DNA of 64,000 bases from Aurantibacter sp034110465 (lineage in GTDB: Bacteria; Bacteroidota; Bacteroidia; Flavobacteriales; Flavobacteriaceae): assembly GCA_034110465.1 (NCBI GenBank), contig JAWUZD010000006.1, forward strand, positions 62,001 through 126,000, given 5' to 3'. Both the position numbers and the translations under genes were made by a program. Shown here one piece after another: positions 8,506 to 17,041 of this stretch (the stretch's first letter is position 1; every line of letters begins with the position of its first letter). The notes under the pieces are model-generated. The model searched no databases. It had not been told where the DNA came from and saw only the letters and a list, made by a program, of their open reading frames with translations.

Positions 8506-9206
8506 TGCAGCCACATAAAACCTACTTTAATTGGAGCTCTGGAAAAGACTCAAGTTTCGCCTTATTTTTAATATTGAAGAATAAGGATTATAATGTTGAC
8601 TTATTAGTCACTACCATAAACAGTTTTCACAATAGAGTTAGTATGCACGGTTTAAGACGAAACGTTTTAGAAGCACAAACAAAAGCATTAAAAGTACCCT
8701 TAAAAACGATAGAATTACCCGAAATGCCGAGTATGGAAGATTACGAAGCAATTATGACAAAAGCCACAAACGATTTAGTTTCTGCAAATTATACACATTG
8801 CATTTTTGGCGACATTTTTCTAGAGGATTTAAGAACCTACAGAGATAATAACTTAAAACCATTTAACCTCACGGCAATTTATCCGTTATGGAAAATGGAC
8901 ACCAAGGAACTAATAACACAATTTATAGATTTAGGATTTAAAGCGGTTGTTGTTTGTGCTAAAGCAGAGTTTTTTAACAAAGAGTTTGTTGGAAAAACAC
9001 TTACGCATCAACTTATAGAACATTTACCTAAAGACGTAGATGTTTGTGGCGAAAACGGAGAATTCCATACCTTTTGTTACGATGGGCCTATTTTTTCTTC
9101 ACCTGTAAATTACAAATTAGGCGAAAAAACCTATAGAGAATACGATACACCAAATATAGAAAATGGCAAAAGCGGATTTTGGTTTTGCGATATTGTATTA
9201 AAATGA
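8505..9206 (+). CDS. Dph6-like ATP pyrophosphatase (adenine nucleotide alpha hydrolase)
   Basis: 233 residues of the PP-loop/ATP-pyrophosphatase superfamily related to diphthine-ammonia ligase. The PP-loop is SSGKDSS at residues 11-17. The family motif GENGEFHTFCYDGPIF is near the C-terminus, and the middle holds GDIFLEDLRTYRDNN. Eukaryotic and archaeal relatives amidate diphthine on elongation factor 2, which bacteria lack. The bacterial substrate is therefore unknown. It overlaps the S41 peptidase gene by one base. No localisation signal; cytoplasmic. Confidence 0.85.
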   Translation: MQPHKTYFNWSSGKDSSFALFLILKNKDYNVDLLVTTINSFHNRVSMHGLRRNVLEAQTKALKVPLKTIELPEMPSMEDYEAIMTKATNDLVSANYTHCIFGDIFLEDLRTYRDNNLKPFNLTAIYPLWKMDTKELITQFIDLGFKAVVVCAKAEFFNKEFVGKTLTHQLIEHLPKDVDVCGENGEFHTFCYDGPIFSSPVNYKLGEKTYREYDTPNIENGKSGFWFCDIVLK

Positions 9207-9298
9207 AAGTTAAATTGAGATAATTATATTTACAGAATAACAGTAACTAAAAGCTATTTTATTTACGGGATATCGGTAATAAAAATTACTATATAACG

Positions 9299-9354
9299 AG
9301 TTTGGCAAACATTTAAAACAACATTTCTTTAACATTAATAACCATTGCCAGACT
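9299..9354. repeat. imperfect inverted repeat upstream of the serine hydrolase
   Basis: AGTTTGGCAA (9299-9308) pairs with TTGCCAGACT (9345-9354), 9 of 10 positions, across 36 nt. Just before it is TATAACGA. A related run, GTTTGCTAACA followed by GATATAACAA, occurs after the gene at about 10433-10458. The pair may be edges of a small mobile gene cassette; this is an inference. Confidence 0.4.
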
Positions 9355-9373
9355 TATAGGAAAACATAAATAA

Positions 9374-10429
9374 ATGAAGATAACCATTAGCGTAGTAATT
9401 TTATTAATATCAAGTCAACTTGCGTTTGGGCAATCACGAGAGAAAAAAATTGATTCAATTTGTCAAGCAATCTATAATAAAAATCCAGAAGTCGCAATTA
9501 GTCTAGGATTTATAATCAACGAAAAAGAATATTTCTTTAATTATGGAAAATTAAGTCGAGAAAGTAAATTGAAAGCTGACGAAAATACAATTTATGAAAT
9601 CGGCTCTATTACGAAATTATTTACTGCCAATTTAATCATACAAGCCCAAGATGAAGGGAAATTGAAAATTGACGACTTTATAGACAACTATCTTCCGAAC
9701 GAATACGTATTGTCCGAAAAAATAAAAGGCAAACTTAGAATTTCGGATTTAGCTTCTCATCAATCAGGTCTGCCGGATTTTGATTTCGGCAAACTTATCG
9801 AATTGAACCCGAAACAACCTTTGGACATAAGCAAAGAGGCTATTCATTCCATAATCAACGACAGTACGGAGTTATCAGATTATGGTAATTATAGATACTC
9901 GAATATAAGCTATGTTTTAATGGGTATTATGTTAGAAAATATCTACTCAAAGAGTTTTGACAAATTGGTAAAGGAAAAAATACTCATTCCTTCAAAAATG
10001 AATAATACTTTGACAACGGACTTTAATGTTAAAAACAAAGTTGTCGGTCACGATATAAATGGAGCCCAGCAAGATTATTTTGTTTGGAATTCATTATTTG
10101 CACCAGCAGGTTTGCTAAAGTCAAATACATCTGATATGTCGAAATTGTTGAAAACACTTTTAACAAATAAAGGCGAGATTGGAAAAGCAACTTCAATAAC
10201 AGAACAAACTTTCTATAAAAATACCCAAATGGAAATTGGTTTCGGACAAGAAATAGAACGAAACGGAAATGACACTTTCTTTTATAAAGCAGGCGACACA
10301 TTTTCCTGTTCCTCAATTATTGCTTACGACAGGAAATCAAATTGGGGAATTGTGATAATGATAAACCACAAAAATTCCGATTTAATAAGAGAGTTGATTA
10401 ATACGATTTATAAACAAGCATTGGGATAA
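9374..10429 (+). CDS. serine hydrolase, class C beta-lactamase/penicillin-binding-like
   Basis: 351 residues. A signal peptide (about 1-19, ending AFGQ) directs export. The active-site SxxK is S78-I-T-K81 within YEIGSITKLFTANL, and the second motif Y175-S-N177 is in YRYSNISYVLMG. A KTG-like third motif may be the FFYKAGDTFSC segment near the C-terminus, but it is degenerate. Members include D-aminopeptidases, esterases and class C beta-lactamases; the substrate cannot be assigned. The codon choice differs from its neighbours (many TTG leucines and CCG/TCG/CGG triplets). With the flanking repeat-like sequences this suggests acquisition as a single-gene cassette. Confidence 0.85.
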   Translation: MKITISVVILLISSQLAFGQSREKKIDSICQAIYNKNPEVAISLGFIINEKEYFFNYGKLSRESKLKADENTIYEIGSITKLFTANLIIQAQDEGKLKIDDFIDNYLPNEYVLSEKIKGKLRISDLASHQSGLPDFDFGKLIELNPKQPLDISKEAIHSIINDSTELSDYGNYRYSNISYVLMGIMLENIYSKSFDKLVKEKILIPSKMNNTLTTDFNVKNKVVGHDINGAQQDYFVWNSLFAPAGLLKSNTSDMSKLLKTLLTNKGEIGKATSITEQTFYKNTQMEIGFGQEIERNGNDTFFYKAGDTFSCSSIIAYDRKSNWGIVIMINHKNSDLIRELINTIYKQALG

Positions 10430-10582
10430 AAAACGTTTGCTAACACAGGATATAACAAATAAAAAAGCATCCAGTACTTGACCAAAAAAATCATCGTTTA
10501 TTTTAAAAGCTGGATTGTTTAAATCCTACTTTTAGCGTCTATTTTAGCCTTACTATTCCTATATACAAAAACATTATACTAA

Positions 10583-10610
10583 AAAAGCTACTTCTTTCGA
10601 AGTAGCTTTT
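10583..10610. terminator. bidirectional terminator between serine hydrolase and btuG-like gene
   Basis: Perfect 12-bp stem, AAAAGCTACTTC with GAAGTAGCTTTT, and a 4-nt loop TTTC. It lies between convergent genes. The remaining 150 nt between 10430 and 10583 hold the cassette-edge-like sequence and nothing else that I recognise. Confidence 0.9.
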
Positions 10611-10659
10611 CAAATTAATATCATTGGTTGGTTGATATGATAATAAACTAAATATATTT

Positions 10660-11679
10660 TTAGTTGAAGTAAACTTTACTCGGTATAATATCCATTTCTA
10701 TAGTATTTAATAAAGCACCAGAAATTGCATTGTAAATTAGTAAATCTCCATTAGAAACATAATCTTTAACATCTACACCTAATATATTCCCATTCTTTAC
10801 AGTCATACCATAAAAACTTACATCTGAAACCAATGCAGTTGTTGGAAGTGTAGTTGCCGTTTCTAAAACACTAAAGACTTTGCTGTCTTTGTAATAATAC
10901 AAAGTTCCGTTTTCATAATTTAAAAAACTAACAGAAGCATCTGAAGTTAAAGTAGTTTCTACTGTATTAGTTGCTGTAGCAATTTTTTCAATAGAAGTAT
11001 TTGTAGAAACCCATAAATCATTATTAGAATCTAATTGAAAAGCATTAGGAGATGTTCCCACTGTAATTGAAGAGTCTAATGTATCTGTAATTGAATTTAA
11101 TACATCTACTTTATCTCCATTACCATAAATCCCAGTTGCGACATAAAGATTATTATCAACAGAGATTATAGATTCTGGTAAATAACTTGAAGATATTGTT
11201 GAAGAAACAGAATTATTTTCTAAATCAATTACTGCAACATAATCATCAGTAGTATTAGAATAATCACCCCAATTTGTTACATAACCTTTTCCATTCGCGA
11301 AAGCCATATATCTTGGATTAGAAAATCCAGCATCAATAGAACCTTCACTAATAAATGTATATCTATTAACTATTTCTATGGTATTAGAACCATTTTCAAT
11401 AATGTAAGCCAAGTCGCCATTAAAAGCTATACTTTGGACTACGTTTCCTAAAGTTGTTCCGTTTACGTTCTCATAAACTCTATCTTCAACTGTTTGTAAA
11501 TCTCCCGAAACATAAGTTACAGTTCCAACTCCTCCACTAAAATTCCCTTCGTGAGAAATTAATAATCCGTTTTCGTAATCGCCTCTTGGTGCTACATTAA
11601 CTGTATCGTTATCATCTGTACAAGATGTAAATACAAAAAGGTTTGCTAAAGCAATAAATGCTAATTTTCTAAGTGTCAT
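10660..11679 (-). CDS. btuG: BtuG-like surface lipoprotein (YncE/DUF5074 beta-propeller)
   Basis: 339 residues. The lipobox VFTSCTDDND is followed by acidic residues, which resembles the surface export signal of Bacteroidota lipoproteins. The rest is a repeating beta pattern typical of YncE-like seven-bladed propellers (GDLAYIIENGSNTIEIVNR, PRYMAFANGKGYVTNWG, SPNAFQLDSNNDLWVST). In Bacteroides the BtuG proteins have this fold, sit on BtuB and bind vitamin B12 very tightly. Here the gene lies directly after a BtuB-like receptor gene (4 nt gap) and behind a cobalamin riboswitch. That makes the BtuG role likely, although no ligand residues were checked. Confidence 0.75.
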   Translation of the reverse strand: MTLRKLAFIALANLFVFTSCTDDNDTVNVAPRGDYENGLLISHEGNFSGGVGTVTYVSGDLQTVEDRVYENVNGTTLGNVVQSIAFNGDLAYIIENGSNTIEIVNRYTFISEGSIDAGFSNPRYMAFANGKGYVTNWGDYSNTTDDYVAVIDLENNSVSSTISSSYLPESIISVDNNLYVATGIYGNGDKVDVLNSITDTLDSSITVGTSPNAFQLDSNNDLWVSTNTSIEKIATATNTVETTLTSDASVSFLNYENGTLYYYKDSKVFSVLETATTLPTTALVSDVSFYGMTVKNGNILGVDVKDYVSNGDLLIYNAISGALLNTIEMDIIPSKVYFN

Positions 11680-11683
11680 ATAT

Positions 11684-13501
11684 TTAAAAATTAAGTGTTA
11701 ATTGTAAATTATAGTTTCTATTAGGCATTGGACGCAATGCTACGTTTTCGTAATACGTATTAAAAAGATTATTGACTTTAAAATTAAAGCTATAATCTAT
11801 ATTTTTTAGGTGTTTGAAGTTGTAACCAATTCCTGCATTAGCTACTTTATAATCTACTAAAACATCGCCTATAATATTTACTTGATCTGTATATAATAGT
11901 TGTCCAAAAAGGGTTGCATTTTTATAACCATAAGCTAAGTTTATGTTTCCTTTATGTCTAGGCACATAAATTAATTGCTTATTATCTTTTATGTTTCTAG
12001 TACTTGTAAAACTGTATTTTAAATCTGCATTAAGATTATGATTTCCCAAACGTTTAGAAAAAGACGTTTCAAACTCTGCTCCTACGCTTTCTACTTCATT
12101 AACATTTTTAGGCGACCAAAATCCATTTTCTGGTGTCCATTGAATCATATCGTTAATTCTAATATAATAAGTATTCAATAAAAACTGAACCGATTTAAAT
12201 TTCATCTCTTGACCAAAATCTGCTTGATAAGATGTTTCCGGTACTAAATCTAAATTTCCGCCTGGTCTCCAATATAAATCGTTAAACGTTGGAACTCTAT
12301 AATTTTTTGAGGCGTTTATAGTTACGGTATAATCTTTAGTTAACTTATAATTAGCATCGGCAGAAAACACCAAAGGACTCTTAAAACCAGTGGTTACATC
12401 TTGCCTTGCACTTAAATTATAGGTGAATTTATTTATATTTTGTTGAAACATTAGCGTTGCAGAAAACGCATTACGTTTAGGATCTCCAAAACTGCTACCT
12501 TCACCTTTAAACGTATTATATTCTATAACAGAATTTAATTTTATACGTTTTGGTAATTTGTAATCAAACTCGTGTTTTGCTATAAATTGCTGCACATTTC
12601 CAAAAGAAAAATTGTCGTTTTCTTTATTTTCAAAATATTTAAATTGTTCTTTTAAAGCAGCAAATTTAAAAGCAGATGTATAAGTATTCCCAAGATGTTG
12701 CCATTCTAATAAATGTCTAAAATGCGCATCGTTATACTTACTTTTGGATGGCGCGACTAAAGTTGCAGATAATTCGCGTTCGCCAACAAATGTGTTCGTA
12801 TAAAACTTAACAATATCATTATTACTTATTGTATAACCAAGGTTTGCAAAAAATGTGGTATTATTAAAAGCACCATTTGTATTAACTTGATCTTTACCAA
12901 TAAACTCGTAATCATTATCTGAACTTAATCTATTAAACCCAACATTTAAAGCCAAACGTTTTGTACTTGCAGCAACTTTATAGGTTAATTGTTTAGTGTT
13001 AAAACTACCGTAACTTAATTGCACCGTATTTTTTAAAGGAGAAGAAAAATCTAAATTATTATTTAAATGAATAGATCCACCAATAGCTCCAGAACCATGC
13101 TGTACGCTTCCGCCACCACTTTTTATAGTAACTTGATCGAAACCTGCTAAAGACAACGCACCAAAATCTGTTTGACCGTTTAATTGCGAATTAATATTTA
13201 TGCCATTCCACAATACTGCAGTTTGCGAGGCACTTGTTCCTCTAAAAGATGGCGAAGAAACCATTCCAAAGCCATTTTCTTTAAAATAGATATTAGAATT
13301 AAAAGCAAATAAATTAGTAGAATTTGTGGGTTGCTGATTTAATATAGAATCCGTTAAAGTTGTTAATTTATGACTAACTCTAAGACTTTTAAGTTTTACA
13401 TCGCTTAAAACAACTTCGTCTAACATTTGTATAGAATCTAATTGCGCCAACGCCAAAAGCGGACAACATAATAACACTAAAATGTAAACTCGTTTTTTCA
13501 T
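11684..13501 (-). CDS. btuB: BtuB-like TonB-dependent outer-membrane receptor for cobalamin
   Basis: 605 residues. Signal peptide ends in LALAQ. The TonB box region follows (SIQMLDEVVLSD). The plug domain spans about 40-150 (GMVSSPSFRGTSASQTAVLWNGININ, VTIKSGGGSVQHGSGAIGGSIHL). The remaining 22-strand barrel ends in the outer-membrane signature NYNLQLTLNF with a terminal phenylalanine. The length matches BtuB (about 600) rather than large SusC receptors. The gene is preceded by a cobalamin riboswitch, which is the main reason to assign cobalamin as the cargo. It is followed at 4 nt by the BtuG-like lipoprotein gene. Confidence 0.88.
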   Translation of the reverse strand: MKKRVYILVLLCCPLLALAQLDSIQMLDEVVLSDVKLKSLRVSHKLTTLTDSILNQQPTNSTNLFAFNSNIYFKENGFGMVSSPSFRGTSASQTAVLWNGININSQLNGQTDFGALSLAGFDQVTIKSGGGSVQHGSGAIGGSIHLNNNLDFSSPLKNTVQLSYGSFNTKQLTYKVAASTKRLALNVGFNRLSSDNDYEFIGKDQVNTNGAFNNTTFFANLGYTISNNDIVKFYTNTFVGERELSATLVAPSKSKYNDAHFRHLLEWQHLGNTYTSAFKFAALKEQFKYFENKENDNFSFGNVQQFIAKHEFDYKLPKRIKLNSVIEYNTFKGEGSSFGDPKRNAFSATLMFQQNINKFTYNLSARQDVTTGFKSPLVFSADANYKLTKDYTVTINASKNYRVPTFNDLYWRPGGNLDLVPETSYQADFGQEMKFKSVQFLLNTYYIRINDMIQWTPENGFWSPKNVNEVESVGAEFETSFSKRLGNHNLNADLKYSFTSTRNIKDNKQLIYVPRHKGNINLAYGYKNATLFGQLLYTDQVNIIGDVLVDYKVANAGIGYNFKHLKNIDYSFNFKVNNLFNTYYENVALRPMPNRNYNLQLTLNF

Positions 13502-13549
13502 AAATCAGTAAGACTCTTTACCCGAAAGCCTGTATTAATGATGATGAAA

Positions 13550-13726
13550 AAGGCAGGTCTCCTGACTTGCGTCTTATTATAAGTCTTCCCAGAAATAAAT
13601 TTCCAGTGACGTGAAGTGTTATAATAAGCGTTCTAAAAAAGAACTAAGCTTACAGTTGCGGGAACAGTATTGGATTTTAACCAAATTCCCTTTTAATTTT
13701 TATCCATTGCGAACAAAAAACCAAAT
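13550..13726 (-). promoter_or_regulatory. cobalamin (B12) riboswitch
   Basis: Read on the minus strand, the leader contains the core GGTTAAAATCCAATACTG and CCCGCAACTGTAAGC, matching the conserved cobalamin aptamer. After a variable arm comes the 3-prime core GTCAGGAGACCTGCC (about 13552-13566). It lies between a TACATTTG promoter element and the btuB start, in the same direction. Binding of adenosyl- or methylcobalamin should lower expression of the btuB-btuG transcript. Edges are approximate. No second aptamer is seen before btuF. Confidence 0.95.
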
Positions 13727-13732
13727 TCGGGG

Positions 13733-13740
13733 CAAATGTA
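13733..13740 (-). promoter_or_regulatory. -7 element of the riboswitch/btuB promoter
   Basis: TACATTTG on the minus strand, a perfect TAnnTTTG match, placed just before the aptamer. A -33 TTG is not evident; the corresponding place is a T-run. The rest of the gap up to the btuF promoter (about 13741-13920) is AT-rich, without recognisable features. Confidence 0.6.
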
Positions 13741-13920
13741 AGGATTAAAATGAAGTAAAAAATTTAATTGATATATAATTCCGAATCAAATTAAAACAAT
13801 GCTCTAAAATGCAGGATTAAAAAATAATAAGAAAAGAGAAAAACACAGCAATAACAGTACTTACAAATTGTTTTTTGTTATTAAAAAAAATAAAAATCTA
13901 AAACTAATCTAATTAATTGT

Positions 13921-13952
13921 TTGGAAACTTGTTTGGTATAAGCTTACTTTTG
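13921..13952 (+). promoter_or_regulatory. promoter of btuF-btuC-btuD
   Basis: TTG (13921-13923), 21 nt spacer, then TACTTTTG (13945-13952), matching the Bacteroidota -33/-7 promoter. It lies 20 nt before the btuF ATG. The leader is too short to hold a riboswitch. Confidence 0.65.
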
Positions 13953-13972
13953 ATGCAAATTTCAACTTAAAA

Positions 13973-15118
13973 ATGAAGTATTTCTATTTTTTAATTATTA
14001 GCTTTTTATTTGTTTCGTGTAAAAATAACATAGAAACTTCTGGTGTTTTACCTCAAACAAAAACACAGCGAAAAACATTAAAATATGCTGAAGGTTTTTC
14101 GATTATAAACTATGGAGACTATAAAATTCTTCAGATTAAAAATCCTTGGAAAAATGCAGACAAAACCTACTCTTATGTTTTAATTAATAAAGAAAGTACT
14201 GCAAAAAACACATTTAACGCAGCAAATTTTGATGGTATAATTACCACACCAATTTCAAAAGTAATTACAACAAGTACAACTCATATTCCTGCGTTAGAAT
14301 TGTTAGAAGTAGAAAACTCTATTATAGGATTTCCTGGAACTAAATATGTATCGTCTAAAAAAACAAGAGCATTAATAGATAGCGGTAAAATTGTAGAAAT
14401 TGGTAAAAACGAAAGTTTAAACACAGAACGTATTTTAGAATTACAACCAGATGCAATTGTTGCTTTTGGAGTAGATGGCGCAAGTAAATCGCTTAATACC
14501 ATCAAAAATGCCAATATTCCAATTATCTATAATGGCGATTGGGTAGAAAAAAATCCTCTAGCAAAAGCAGAATGGATTAAGCTTTTTGGTGCTTTATACA
14601 ATAAAGAACGCTTAGCAGATTCAATATTTAACACTATAGAAACTAATTACTTAGAAGTAAAAAAACTAGCACAAACTGTAAAAAATAAACCAACTGTTTT
14701 AAGTGGTGCTATGTATAAAGATGTTTGGTATTTACCAAGTGGAGCAAGTACAGAAGCACAAATTTTAAAAGATGCTAATGTTAATTATTTATGGTCTGAA
14801 ACAACTGAAAAAGGAAGTTTGGCTTTAAATTTTGAAACTGTTTTTGTTAAAGGAAAAGAAGCAGATTTATGGATAAGTCCTAGTTATTACACTAGCCTTA
14901 AAGCTCTAGAACAAGGAAATATTCATTACACTAAATTTGATGCCTTTAAAAATAAAAAAGTATTCTCTTTTTCTAATACCACAGGAGAAACTGGTGGCGT
15001 AACCTATTATGAACTTGGAATAGCAAGACCTGATTTGGTATTAAAAGATATCATTAAAATTTGTCATCCAGAATTATTAAAAGATTATAAAACCACTTTT
15101 TTTAAACCATTAAATTAA
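13973..15118 (+). CDS. btuF: BtuF-like substrate-binding lipoprotein of a cobalamin ABC transporter
   Basis: 381 residues with the lipobox FLFVSCKNN, so it is lipid-anchored in the periplasm. It has the TroA/BtuF helical-backbone fold used for metal chelates and B12. Motifs include VENSIIGFPGTKYVSS, LELQPDAIVAFGVDGA and NIPIIYNGDWVEKNPLAKAEWIKLFGALY. First gene of an operon with a FecCD/BtuC permease (1-nt gap) and an ATPase. A siderophore ligand cannot be excluded from sequence. The divergent riboswitch-controlled btuB-btuG pair makes cobalamin the better choice. Confidence 0.8.
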   Translation: MKYFYFLIISFLFVSCKNNIETSGVLPQTKTQRKTLKYAEGFSIINYGDYKILQIKNPWKNADKTYSYVLINKESTAKNTFNAANFDGIITTPISKVITTSTTHIPALELLEVENSIIGFPGTKYVSSKKTRALIDSGKIVEIGKNESLNTERILELQPDAIVAFGVDGASKSLNTIKNANIPIIYNGDWVEKNPLAKAEWIKLFGALYNKERLADSIFNTIETNYLEVKKLAQTVKNKPTVLSGAMYKDVWYLPSGASTEAQILKDANVNYLWSETTEKGSLALNFETVFVKGKEADLWISPSYYTSLKALEQGNIHYTKFDAFKNKKVFSFSNTTGETGGVTYYELGIARPDLVLKDIIKICHPELLKDYKTTFFKPLN

Positions 15119-15119
15119 T

Positions 15120-16148
15120 TTGAAGCCTAACAAAACATACAAATTCACCTTTCTAATACTTATTATAGTATTGGTATTTTGTTTTGTATTAAATTTAAGT
15201 TTAGGATCTGTAAGTATTCCTTTCTCTGAATTAATCGGTTCTCTTTTAGGACATTCAGATAATGAAAATTGGACGTATATTATTCAGAATTACCGTTTAC
15301 CTAAAGCTATAACTTCAATTTTAGTAGGCTCAGGATTAGGGATTTCTGGTTTATTAATGCAAACGCTTTTTAAAAACCCATTAGCCGGACCTTATGTTTT
15401 AGGAATAACTTCTGGAGCTAGTTTAGGTGTCGCTATTTTAATTTTAGGAAGTAGTTTGTTTGGCGGGTTTTTAGCCACTATTTTAGCGTCTAATTGGAGT
15501 TTGGTTATCGCATCTTCTTTAGGTAGTTTCTTAGTATTATTAACTGTTTTGTTAGTCGCTAATAAAGTAAAAGATACAATGACGTTACTTATTATAGGTC
15601 TTATGTTTGGTAGCTTAACATCTGCAATTGTTACTGTATTATCCTATTTTAGCCCTGCAGAACAACTACAACAATACATTTTTTGGGGCTTTGGAAGTTT
15701 AGGCGATTTAAGTTGGGAGAAAATCAGAATATTTTTAATCTTCTTTTTAATTGGCCTAGTTTTAAGTATCACCGCTTTAAAAGCCTTAAATAGTTTGCTT
15801 TTAGGAGATCAATACGCAAAAAGTCTAGGATTAAATTTAGAAAGAAACAGATACATAATAATTATAGCTGCAAGTTTATTAGCAGGAAGTATTACAGCAT
15901 TTGCTGGACCAATTGCATTTATTGGATTAGCCGTACCACATTTAACAAGACAATTATTTAAAACGTCAAGTCACAGTATTTTGTTACCAGCAGTGATCTT
16001 ATTTGGTGCTATTTTAATGTTGGTATGCGATAGCATTGCACAATTACCGACAAGCGATTACACCTTACCAATTAACGCAATTACATCTTTAATTGGTGCG
16101 CCAGTTGTAATTTGGTTATTAGTAAGAAAAAGACAAATGAGTTTTTAA
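15120..16148 (+). CDS. btuC: BtuC/FecCD-family ABC permease
   Basis: 342 residues with about ten membrane helices. Family motifs are NYRLPKAITSILVGSGLGISGLLMQ near the N-terminus (the RLPR-like signature) and GPIAFIGLAVPHLTRQLF near residue 260, the coupling helix that contacts the ATPase. The start is TTG one base after the btuF stop; no ATG fits the conserved N-terminus. Forms the inner-membrane channel for the BtuF-delivered ligand. Iron-siderophore permeases share the family, so the ligand comes from context. Confidence 0.85.
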   Translation: MKPNKTYKFTFLILIIVLVFCFVLNLSLGSVSIPFSELIGSLLGHSDNENWTYIIQNYRLPKAITSILVGSGLGISGLLMQTLFKNPLAGPYVLGITSGASLGVAILILGSSLFGGFLATILASNWSLVIASSLGSFLVLLTVLLVANKVKDTMTLLIIGLMFGSLTSAIVTVLSYFSPAEQLQQYIFWGFGSLGDLSWEKIRIFLIFFLIGLVLSITALKALNSLLLGDQYAKSLGLNLERNRYIIIIAASLLAGSITAFAGPIAFIGLAVPHLTRQLFKTSSHSILLPAVILFGAILMLVCDSIAQLPTSDYTLPINAITSLIGAPVVIWLLVRKRQMSF

Positions 16149-16190
16149 TTTAAGGTTAGAGGTATAGAATAGGAATTAAATTAAAATTAA

Positions 16191-16985
16191 TTGAATAACA
16201 ACAAGCAACATAGCGTTTTAAAAGCCGAACATCTTTCTATTGGATATCAATCTAAAAAGGAAGAAACTGTTATTGCTTCAAACATTAATTTCGAATTATT
16301 TCCTGGAGAATTGGTTGGTTTAGTTGGTGCTAACGGTATTGGAAAATCTACTTTACTTAGAACACTAACACAATTACAACATCCTTTAGAAGGTTCTGTT
16401 TTTATTGATGAATCGCCTTTAAAATCATATAGCAATCAATTATTAGCAACAAAGTTAAGCTTAGTTTTAACCGACAAATCACTTTCTAAAAATCTTACTG
16501 TTTTTGAATTAGTATCGCTTGGAAGACAACCATATACCAATTGGATAGGCAAGCTTACAGAAAAAGATATTTCTATAGTTAATAAAGCCTTAGAACAAAC
16601 TCAAGCATTAAGTTTAGTGCAAAAAAAATGTTTTGAACTTAGTGATGGACAATTACAGAAAGTCCTAATTGCAAGAGCTTTAGCACAAGATACGCCACTA
16701 ATAATTTTAGACGAGCCAACTACACATTTAGATATGTATCATAAAGCTTACATTTTAAAATTATTACAACGTATTGCAAAAACGGCTAATAAAACCATCT
16801 TATTTTCTTCACACGAAATTAATTTAGCGATTCAATTATGCGATAAAATGTTGGTTATGACAACCGAAAACACGTTCTACAACAAACCTTGTGAATTAAT
16901 TGAGCAAGGTGTTTTTCAAACACTATTCCCTAAAGATATTGTAGAATTTGATACTGTATCTGGAAGTTTTGTTGTTAAAAAATAA
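16191..16985 (+). CDS. btuD: BtuD/FepC-like ABC transporter ATP-binding protein
   Basis: 264 residues. Walker A is GANGIGKST (about 47-55), the ABC signature is LSDGQLQK, and Walker B with the catalytic glutamate is LIILDEPT, followed by the switch histidine in SSHEIN. The gene starts with TTG, 42 nt after the permease gene. It powers import through the BtuC-like permease. The final gene of the btuF-btuC-btuD transcript. Confidence 0.87.
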   Translation: MNNNKQHSVLKAEHLSIGYQSKKEETVIASNINFELFPGELVGLVGANGIGKSTLLRTLTQLQHPLEGSVFIDESPLKSYSNQLLATKLSLVLTDKSLSKNLTVFELVSLGRQPYTNWIGKLTEKDISIVNKALEQTQALSLVQKKCFELSDGQLQKVLIARALAQDTPLIILDEPTTHLDMYHKAYILKLLQRIAKTANKTILFSSHEINLAIQLCDKMLVMTTENTFYNKPCELIEQGVFQTLFPKDIVEFDTVSGSFVVKK

Positions 16986-17041
16986 GCAATCGTATTATAA
17001 AAACTTTATTATAACTAACTTTATAAAAACATATATTTATT

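Noticed and set aside
10029..10316. Open frame on the minus strand inside the serine hydrolase gene
   Set aside because: Antisense to a gene with intact catalytic motifs, and the product is basic and low-complexity without any known pattern.
10430..10582. Possible transposase or gene remnant after the serine hydrolase
   Set aside because: I translated both strands by eye and found no recognisable protein fragment.
13741..13920. Second cobalamin riboswitch for btuFCD
   Set aside because: None of the conserved aptamer blocks are found on the plus strand and the leader after the promoter is only about 15 nt.
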